Shown: one piece after another, positions 1 to 9,971 of the stretch
Layout of the letters: every line of letters begins with the position of its first letter
How positions within the stretch are numbered: the stretch's first letter is position 1
Origin: Bigelowiella natans CCMP2755
Taxonomy: Eukaryota; Cercozoa; Chlorarachniophyceae
Reading direction: 5' to 3'
Assembly: GCA_000320545.1 (NCBI GenBank)
Contig: ADNK01000065.1
Location: 15,001-36,574 of the forward strand
Length of the DNA stretch: 21,574 bases
Notes under the pieces: model-generated
Seen by the model: only the letters and a program-made list of their open reading frames with translations
What the model was told of the DNA's origin: nothing
Database searches by the model: none
Position numbers and translations under genes: made by a program

Positions 1-1109
1 AAACAAGCCACGAGCTGCAGAAATTCGTAGGATTATCCGGTTAGAGCACCTATTATGCAAATATGTGCTATGTCTTAATACAAATTACAATTGCAATTAA
101 ATATACAGAGAAACGGCAAAGGCCCTCACGGAAGCTAGAGCGACTCCACGACGGGCTGCTTAAAAGAAAGCATTATGATAGATAAATTGAGCATCGACAA
201 CTAGACTACGCTATATACAAGTTCCTGTTAGTGCAAGGAATGCCTTGGCCTTTCCAATGAAAAGAATTACAAATATTTGCGAGAACATATTAACGTGCTA
301 GCGTGGTGCCCCATGAGGTTTGTGGCATGGGCGCATGAATATTTTTTAACAAACACGTGTACGCCTGCTAGACACACATGCATGCAGCATGCACACAGCA
401 GTCTAAGTGCTCTAGTACATGTACGGTGATTATGATTATTATGAGCTCATTAGCTATGTGTGGTATATAGCTATCGCTCGGCTATTTGCAACATGCTTAT
501 GTTTTTGTCATCATGCTCGTTCTGGCATTCTAGCATTGTGTGCATGTGAGCTACAAAGTGCAAACCTAGTATGTACAAGGGAAAGGTGCAGCACTGCGAG
601 CATTACGCCGTGCTTCATTTACACTTATTTGTTCATGTAAGCAGATCATGACAAGTATAGTGGCATGCTAGCATGCTCCATGCGCAGTGCTTGCAGCTGC
701 TATGACACATTTTTAATTAAATGACACAATTAATTTTGCTGGCGCAGTAGCGCGTTTTGTGCGATTCCTCTATTCCTGCAATGAACTCAAGCAAGGCTAG
801 AAGGTAGCTAGCTAGCACTGAAGCAAGATAATGATGATAGTGTTCAGAGTGTGTACACATAGCGCGTTGATGACTGACGAACTATGCAACATGTAGCAGC
901 AGCAGGCGTGTAATTACACATTATTTGCATAATAAATAAGCCGTACACTACGTACGCGCTTGCTAATTGTGCGCGATGTCGCACTGAAGCTAGCTAGCTA
1001 GCGAAGGCAGTCGCAGCAGCAATAAAGCATATATTTTCCTTTGTCACCAACTTTGATGAACATTAATTAATTTGTCATTCTCATGCTCTATGTCAACCTG
1101 TGTGGAAAT

Positions 1110-1144
<35 letters not shown>

Positions 1145-1184
1145 AGATTCTGGTCAGCCATTAATGCGGAATATATTATAGCTA
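1..1184. other. gene-free spacer rich in CTAG and TGCATGC palindromes
   Basis: I see no supportable gene here. The one ORF of note (419-640, plus) is Cys/Leu-rich with no recognisable motif. The stretch has many palindromic words, for example GCTAGCTAGCTAGC near 990-1003, TGCATGCAGCATGCA near 378-392 and several TTAATTAA-like words. Its vocabulary resembles the right part of the composition island (14900-15560), but TA steps occur here in all contexts. A (TA)n run lies at 1113-1142. The right end holds the 3' flank of the minus-strand deubiquitinase; I did not find a clear AATAAA on that strand. Confidence 0.6.
1113..1142. repeat. (TA)n microsatellite
   Basis: Uninterrupted TA run about 40 bp beyond the stop codon of the deubiquitinase, in its 3' flank. 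Confidence 0.95.
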
Positions 1185-1696
1185 TCATCGACGCCGCTTA
1201 TAAAAGAGAATGTAGGCCTTGTCTGTGACAACATAGTCTCTTCGCACTTCATTCACACGGGTATCATCAAACTTGTACCACTTTTTATTGATTGGGCTCT
1301 TGGCATAAGCTGTGTAATGCCCTGCTTTGTTTGTGCGGCCGATGTGATTAGATACCGCAACAAGATCGTAGTTGATTCCCTTGAGCTCATCATTCTCTAT
1401 CACTCCATCAAGTTTAAGTTCGTGCAGTGGAAACTCGACGTAAGTGGAAACCTTTTGGCCGCTGATTGGTCAATTATCATAACTTAGATGATGATGATGA
1501 TGATGATGATGATGACATCGATTTTGAACAATATGTTTAATAGTTGAAAACTACACTTGACGGGGTCTCGTAGATGATTGCAAAGTCATGGTGGTAGTGT
1601 GACATACCCAAAGTATTATTATTATATCAACTTTTATTATTCTTATCATCAGGAAATGAAAATTTAAGAGGCAGAACATAATATAGGGCACTATCG

Positions 1697-1732
<36 letters not shown>

Positions 1733-2792
1733 CAAAAGCAATAGTAGTAGTAGTAGTAGTAGTAGTAGCAGCACCTGTAGTAGCCCATTCTAAAGCGATT
1801 AAGGGTGATGACAAGGATATCTGGTAGGTGGGCTATACGTGTATATTTCACTTTTTTCTGCTTTCGATTGCATCTCTCACAAGTCAGGCCCTCGAGCACT
1901 TCTTTCTTCTTATACAATTCAAAACAGTCTTTTAAGCTTACTGTAGATGACCAAAAAGAGCTAGGAGGAATGGAGAGCTGCAGCACCTGGTAAAAGATGA
2001 CACATACATATTATGATTATGATTATGAGACGACGTTTCGTGAGGTAGTGAGTACAAATGCTTGTTGTATTGGTTATTGTAGATTTTAAACAGCAATACA
2101 GCAGAAACCAAAGGTAGTAGCGACGAAAAGTAAGTAGTAAGGGGAGAATGATACAGATAAATGGTGATGATGATGATGATGATAAGGAGAAGGGCAATAC
2201 GATAAGAATAAATAGAAGAAGAAGCGAAAATACTTATCATTGTGTTGACTATATCTCAGTGAGTACGATGATCAAGTAAATCGTGCTTATCGTTGTCATT
2301 ATCACTATATCTCAGTGAGTACGATGATCAAGTAAATCGTGCTTATCGTTGTCATTATCACTATCAACAATAACAACATCATTGTAGAAGCAGATATACT
2401 ACCTGGGAGGCTGTATTGATTATATGTGTTTTATTACAAGTAAGACACATCGTTGTTTGCTGTTCCACATATGTCATTAAATCCGTTATAATTGAGTCGT
2501 TTTTTTTCCTATATGACTCCCAATATGAGGACTTCTCCTTCTCTTGTTTCACTGGACAATCTTTTTTTTCTTTTCCTTCTTTTCCTTCTTTTTTACCGAC
2601 ATCTTCGATTTTATTATTTGCTACTGCAGCTGCTGCATCATTAGCCGCTGGTGGTCGCTTGAGGTCTGATGATAATCGATCAAATAACAGTACAAGGAGC
2701 TCACTAGCATCTTGCTGCCTGCTGCCTTTAAAGTCAGGATTTGCTTTGCCAATCATCTTTTTCAAGGCTCTTGGTGGAAAGACCTGTTTACG

Positions 2793-2862
<70 letters not shown>

Positions 2863-4194
2863 TAGGAGATAACGACAACGTTAAAGATAAATATAGCAGC
2901 TATGAGCGAGTGCATATGCATCATAGTAGTGGCTGTGCTACTGATATACTGTTATCATTTGATAGTATAAAATCATTACGGATGTTTGAGAGTTCCAAAG
3001 TCGCTGTAGCAATTCTGCGAGTGTGGTTGCCATCATTCCTCCTCCTCTCGCTGCTGATGATGACAACAATTGAGGAAGGTCCTGCAAGTAACTTTGATCT
3101 AGAAAATACTCAGTGAAGTCCGCACAGTTTGACAGGCATTGCACTATTGAGTTCATATAGCACGTATTGCCAAGATTTACAAGACCGACCCCACCACGTA
3201 CCTAGTAATAAGGAATGTAATGATAATAATGACGATGATGATGATGACATTGAAAGAGTTAACAAAGGCAGTTAGTAATGGTTGGAATTATGATGTGTCA
3301 TCATCTTGTTCTCCTCCCATTTGCAATAACATATGATGATCTTCTGTATCGTCATACCCTTCCTTTCCCATCGATGATGATGGTATTACTATATCAACTG
3401 CTAATCATTATCATCATAACCGCTGTCGTTATCGTCATTATTCGTCTTCCCCTCCCCCCTCCTCCTCCTCACCACCACCACTACTGCTGCTACTACTACT
3501 ACTATTATGCTTTGAGCTGAGGATACCTACCATTGGCGGAGTATTCGAATCATATTTCTGCACGGTCATTGTCCCATGTTTTGCGAGGCGTGAAGAATTG
3601 ATATTGAGCCACTCATCCCACTTTTTTGAGAACCCGACGTAGTGAACGAATACCTGGAATATGAATGACAAGAAATAATACATGTAATCTTATCATGTCT
3701 GTTGTTATTATGGTCCAATCAAAGGAAAAGTTTGATCATTGAACATGAAGAAGAACAAGAGATGTAAATGATGGATAATAGCGTAAAATAAGATATGGCC
3801 ATATCTAGAAAGAAGAAGATGGAAAACAGCAAGGATAAGGAGGAGGAGGAGGAGGAGGAGGAGGAGGAGGAGGGGGGGCTACTAGCTGGTGAAGCACAGA
3901 ACAATTACTAGAGAATATCAATGCAGTCGATAAGCATGATGTCCATAATAATAATTTTACCACATGAAGATACATGGAAAGTCCTATATACTACGATAAG
4001 ATGATAATAATAATACCGTGTTATCTTCGGATCTACACTCAATCACTTCTGCTTCATACCACTTCTTCATCGTATCTTTTGCGTCCACCAAATCTCCACG
4101 CTGAAATCAATCAATCATAAAATTAACAACAAAACATTCACCATGAGGATACTGGTGATAATAATGGTGATGATGGTGATAATGACTATGACAT

Positions 4195-4226
<32 letters not shown>

Positions 4227-6254
4227 TAACCTCCAGATCACGCCAGTCATGCTTCTCCACCACTCGGACCCATTTGCCATTTGACCTCCTTTGCATTTAA
4301 TTAATGAACAATGCAGATGATAACGATTACGATTACGATTACGATTACGATTACGATGATGATGATGATGATGATGATGATGTATATCAGCAGCAACATC
4401 AGCAGCAGCACTACCACCACAAACAATTTTCCCTCTTTTCTATGACTACTTCTAGCATTATTCTTTGCTTCTTTTTGTGGTCAATTTTCCTAGTATAACT
4501 GCTGTTTGCATTTACATATAACGTTTCAATCAGGATAATTTTATATCGTCACCATCATCGTAATATTATTCTTCGATTTTACACAATTATTATCATCTGT
4601 CTGTCATGTTTCTCTTGATCATGTGTTGTCCATGCATTATGTAAAGTTGGTATTTACTTTCGTCGCTCGAGTAGCAATTCCGTAAGTTTTAATTCTGCCA
4701 AAGACTTGAACATGTGATCTTCCTCCTTTGCTAGCTCCCATCCGTATCTGACGACAATAAAGAAGAATGAATGCATACATCAATCAATCAATGAACAGGA
4801 GGAAGAGGAATTAGTTGAAGGAAACAACTAACATTATATATATATATATATATATATATATAATGATCATGATGACGACGATGATATCATAGTGGTATAT
4901 ATAGATGATAGTAACGAATACAACCAAATCTACTGACGCACTTACTGCCGTTAACAACAACAACAACAACAACAATAATACTGTAGAGACTGCTAGCAAA
5001 AAAGGAGGAGGAGGAAATAGTGGAGGTTGGGATAATATACTACGAATAATGGATGTGTTGTTCTTTTTGTTAGTAGAAGTGGTGGCCTCCTTCTTCTTGG
5101 TCCTTGTCACCCCTTCCCCCTCCTCCTCCTCCTCCTCCTCCTCCTCCTCCTACTACTACTTCTACCTTCGATGGGGTAGCCACAGCCTTACTATCTCTCT
5201 TGGAGAATAGACTTTCTCTTCAGTTATCTCATCAAATAGCTTATCTGGACGCTCTCCAAAGTCGTGGGCAGGCTTTTTCTTGGTGATGCTGCATGATAGC
5301 AGCTCGGTAGAATCACTATGGAACCAGTATTCTGTTTTCTCTCGTATATTATACTTCACACGAACCTAATCAACAACATTAGATCGATGGATAAGAAGGA
5401 CAACATGGGCCAACATTAGGGAACATCATCATCATAATCATCATCATCATCATCATCGTCATATCATGGATGGATGCGACAACCTTACCTGTCGTTTGTT
5501 TGAATGAATAAGGTTAATGGTAGCCAGGTGCCAAGGAGGTAAGTCACCGTCCAAATCCCTATTATAAAAGAAGTTCTTGATCATGATGATAGATCGATCG
5601 ATGTATGCAATAGTCTGTATTGAATGTGGAGTTCTATTTAGTCTTCTTCTTCTTCTTCTTCTTCATTTGTAACTCCTTGGATGATGGTGCTACATCAATC
5701 ACTGTAGACTACGATCAATCGGGTGGTGGTGCCACTCCTCCTTTACTTTCCATCATAACTATTGTTGTAACTAGGTAAAACTGTCCTCCTCCTCCTCCTC
5801 CTCGTCGTCATCGTATTCTCATCGTCATTATCATCATCATCATCTTCATCTTCTTCTTCTCTTTCTAGCCAACACAAACAACAACCTTTTCTTAACGACA
5901 CGTAAGCGTGCCCAGACCTTCTCCCTCTTTGCATATTGCACTCCTCGTTTATCGTGAGGATCGGTCATGTAGTGATAATGAGAGAATCGATGACGTTCCC
6001 TCACATTGACTACTTCGTTGTGTTTGCTGTCGCTGTATTTGGGGTCTTGCCAGTTGATTTCCACAAAGTCTCTGCGCGTATATCACAGCAAATGATGAGG
6101 GGGAAAAGAGGTAGTAGTGAGTGAGTACTATACCATTGTTTTGCTTAACAATAATAAAGCCGAGTTGTTTATGCTTGGAAACATTAGATTCAATTATTTT
6201 CACGGGATGGATATTAATAATGATAATGATTGTGACAATGATATTGATAATGAC

Positions 6255-6286
<32 letters not shown>

Positions 6287-8567
6287 GGCCTTTTCAGACG
6301 AGAAACAAATGACTCCTTGACTTTCTCTTTTGCAGTTAGTTGTTTAACTTATTACTTGTTATTCTTGTTGAATCTCCGGACAATTTTTGCAGGAAACCAA
6401 TAACCATACTCATCCTTAGCGTCTACCATGGAACCTTCGTCAAGACAAATCCCCAAGACTCTCCGTGTAATTTTCATCGGCTGCAGTATTGCAGGAACAA
6501 CCACAGATAAACAACAGCAGCAGCATTTGAAAGAAAGAAGAGTTCTCAAAGTGGTCTATCAATACACTGACTTTTACCAATCGGTCATGTAGTTAACACT
6601 ACAATTGACAGAAATTATTTGTAGTATTCTCTCTTTTCTACGCTTATTTGATCATACGAGAATGATGAAGTAGTTGTTAAAGGAGGCTAAGGAAAACTAC
6701 TTGCACAAACGGAAATGGTCTCCGGTGATAGGGATAGGTTTCTATTGCTGGAAAAAAATAATGCTGATTTTCGTCTACTATGTATGCTGACTTGGAAGAA
6801 GGCTAGGAGAGTTTCAAGGAAAAACCGACGGAAAAGAAGAAATGCTAAGCTAATCAATCATGGAAGGAGTCATCACAATCACAATCACATTCATCATCAT
6901 CATCATCATCATCGCGTACTCACTCAAGCGAGGAGACTACTAACTACATCTACCACCTCATAGTCCTTGACTAATTCATCCCGTACATCACAGAGGCGGG
7001 AAGAGCTCGAAAATGACAGCTTGCGTTTAGATTTTCTCTCCGGTTCTCCTTCTGCCGTCGTTTGAAGCTAGTAGGTAGGAAGAATACGACAATTATTAAA
7101 ATGGGTTAGTTACGAGGAAGCAAAATCACCATGATCGGAAGAATAATGAGTAGTAGTGCGGATATGAGTCGTAGTAGTAGTAGTAGTAGTAGTAGTAGTA
7201 ATTCTCATTTCATACCAACTCATCATTATCTCCCAAACTGACGAAATCAAATAGAAGAACACATTTAGTAGTGTGTTGATGTTGGGAATAGCATCCTTTA
7301 CCACGACTTAATAATAACTGAATGCAGCCTTACACTGCAAGATGCGCTGCTGCTGCTACTACTGCTGCTGTGCTGCTAATGATAGTGTGGCCATTCCTGT
7401 CACTACTACCTTTGTCTTTTTTTTTTACTTGTTACATGTTATTATTATTATTATTATTATTATTACCAAAGAGATAATCATTGGATAAAGATCTAGCCTG
7501 ATGCTTCTCTTCAATATTCCAAGTTCCCTAGCTTCACGTACAATCGGAGTGTGGCCACCATACCTTTGATCGTAGTAAAAGAAGAGAACAAGAGAGAGAC
7601 GACGAAAACAACATTACAACACAGTACATAATAAACGGCGAATGGATAAATCATGATGGCAAATTCAAGAAGCAACCATATTTAATTTATCGCTCAAAAG
7701 AAACACACCACTGCAGCCAAGCCTTTGAGACAGATTCTGGTACAGATACATAGTCACGACTCTCCCTTATTCCGCGCTTAAGTTTGTTGTAAGAATCCAT
7801 CGAGTATAAGGAGTCGAGGAGGATTTCTCCTGGAGATGATGATACTGAAGAAGAAGAAGTAGAAGCAGCAGTAGGCTTTACAGGATATGTTGTTTTGACA
7901 TATGCTGCCCACTTCCTTGCCCAAGAGACGGGAATGATAGCTCTCCTATCTCCGACCTAATAGTAAGTAAGTAGTAGTAGTAGTAGTAGTAGTAGTTGTT
8001 GTTGTTGGACAAATAATTCTGGCTGATGATGATAACCAGTCTTCCGGTGTAATTGTCTTCTACATCTATCATAAGCTTTTTCCGATTCAGGAAAGCTCAT
8101 TTATGGAAGAACTTCGATGAATCTTATCCTCATAGGAGCTCATTCTACAACAACTACACAACAGCAGCAGCAACAACAACAACTACTACTACTACTACTA
8201 CTACTAGCAGTATACCATCTGGTTTCATCATAAACATGCACGCAACCACCTTGAGCGGTCCTGCCTGAGATGCCAGACTGGTAATCTGTTCTCTCTGTAG
8301 AAATCATTTAAAGACACAACGATGACGATGAGGAGGAGGAGGACAGTTTGAAGGCGAATAGAGAAATTTAAATGAGAGTAAAGTGCAGAATGACAAAATC
8401 ATATAACTACGGCCACCACTAGCACTACTGTCGCACTTTTTTTGACCTGTTGAGCTGGAGGGGGAGGGGCAACAGTAGGTTTAGCTGGGGGAGGCTTTAT
8501 TGGTAGACTAATAGTTCTTTTTGTTACAGGAGGGATCACCAACTAAAGATCATGTAGCAACAGCAGT

Positions 8568-8631
<64 letters not shown>

Positions 8632-9918
8632 CGTGAGTTCATGCGCGTCTTATTTCTAATTTAGATGCAGATTTGAAAATAAATCAAAATTGCTTGCAAA
8701 CTCATTCACATAAGAAATATAATGATGATGATTCATGAATGAACTTAGCTCTGCCGCAAAGAAAGACCGTTAGCGTTTTCAGTCATTCACTTATATCATG
8801 TAACAGCAGTTGGAATAATGATGCTATAATATTCCACTACTTTAATTTGCAACCAAGTAATAGCTACCACGGAAAGTAACAATTAACTACTTTGATGATT
8901 ACAGATACTATTTCTACGTCTCTCATGTTATTCCCAATGAATATGGTGGTGGTGGTGGTGGTGGTGGTGGTAATCGTTATGAGAGTTCTCTTTAAATTGA
9001 TAATTTGCTTTCGCCTTTCTGATGAGTGGTTGGAAATAATTATACAACTCACTTGATTGTCATAATCCTTTTTATCCTCCTCACTCATCATCACGGGTCG
9101 AATCTATATGAGAGGCATGGAAAAGTATGAAGAAAGAAATAATGAGTGCTAGTGGACATAATCAGGGAGTATTCCAAAAGCTATGATTCATCGTTTTCCC
9201 ACCGCTCATATCTAAAAATCCATATCTTGGCTCATATACATTACATAATTTGAGTCATCTGAAAAGTGATAATGGTTATCTCCATCATCCTATTCCTGAC
9301 ATCTTATTACTCACCAAAGGCTCCTCGCAATTCATCTCCTTTTGAAAATGTTGACCGTCTCGTTCATAATGAACCTTGTCGGTGATAACCGCAGCATTGA
9401 GAACAGAGGAGGGGGGGGGCGGGGAGTAGAACAAGAATAATTTTGTGATTATACTGTTGTATGGAGAAAAACTTGGCGCTATAATCATTTTACGAGAATT
9501 GCATCGTGAGAAAATTCATACGAACGAGGAGCATTGTCAAAATAATGAAATAGTCCGAAAATGGTGCTGCTTTATGTTGTATTCATTTAGAATAATTTTA
9601 GACGTAAAAATCAATGCTAACATAACGAATAAGCGTGTGGAAGCACATCGATTTTCGATGTAAGTTTCGCTCAAAGTAGTCTATTTTATTGTTTCTTGTA
9701 TATCATCATGTTCCGCTTAAAGTCTATATCAATGGTTTTTGTATATCATCATGTTTGTTTGTCCAAGTCTCCTCATACACTACTATGCAACCAGCACCTT
9801 GATCATCCTCACTACCCCCATCTCCTTCGATTCTAATTTGAAGATTTTGTCGATTTTGCCCTGGATATGAAAGCAGCAAGTGTTGGGGTGGTGGAGAGGG
9901 ATCCAATACAGTATTAAC

Positions 9919-9971
<53 letters not shown>

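Larger units (their letters stand above)
1185..3201 (-). other. USP catalytic domain exons (peptidase C19)
   Basis: These four exons carry every hallmark of a USP. The Cys box reads [13 protein letters not shown], with the nucleophile codon at 3162-3160 (about residue 792). The next exon has the [10 protein letters not shown] box. Zinc-binding pairs follow, MCLTC near residue 965 and TCERC near residue 1015, then [12 protein letters not shown]. The last exon has [10 protein letters not shown], the His box GHYTAY (His about 1098) and WYKFDD with the catalytic Asp (about 1115), ending YILFYKRRR then TGA at 1187-1185. A low-complexity Ala/Lys/Glu insert of about 50 residues sits between the QQDA box and the first CxxC, a common insertion point in this family. 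No catalytic residue is missing, so activity is expected. Confidence 0.93.
3531..6480 (-). other. Tudor/chromo-barrel reader block of the deubiquitinase
   Basis: Three modules of one kind are spread over eight exons. Module A (exons 6480-6356 and 6071-5886) has [17 protein letters not shown] then [10 protein letters not shown]. Module B (5558-5489 and 5365-5166) has [11 protein letters not shown] then VRVKYN and [12 protein letters not shown]. Module C (4100-4017 and 3653-3531) has [20 protein letters not shown] then [16 protein letters not shown] and ends SSRLA. The pattern (G-x-x-V-D-A-K-D, W-Y-x-A-x-V, V-x-V-H-Y-x-G-F, W-D-E-W) is that of Tudor-knot or chromo-barrel domains, known in MOF/MRG-type proteins as methyl-lysine or nucleic-acid binders. 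Module C has the aromatic residues expected of a working fold; modules A and B are more divergent. In A and C, and probably B, an intron splits the module at nearly the same place, which suggests internal duplication. Confidence 0.8.

Noticed and set aside
419-640. 73-codon ORF at the left end
   Set aside because: Cys/Leu-rich translation with no motif, in a palindrome-rich spacer, with no splice context or neighbouring exon that fits.
1627-1775. Read-through of USP exon 25 into Tyr and Asp runs ending [13 protein letters not shown]
   Set aside because: This is the intron read in frame through TAC and GAT arrays. The donor AG|GTGCTG with acceptor CAATCAG at 1462 restores the normal USP sequence (NRF ... 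[12 protein letters not shown]).
2416-2865. 149-codon plus-strand ORF opposite the USP exon
   Set aside because: It is the antisense shadow of exon 2783-2403 and ends in translated CA and TA repeats.
7224-7245. 22-nt mini-exon between DUSP and UBL exons
   Set aside because: It has acceptor- and donor-like edges, but neither phase fits exon 7563-7467; skipping it keeps frame and gives a better UBL strand.
7471-7563. Ankyrin repeat reading of [15 protein letters not shown]
   Set aside because: GGHTP with a following helix resembles an ankyrin unit, but joined to the preceding exon it completes the DUSP pattern (RDYVSVPE ... YGG), which explains it better.
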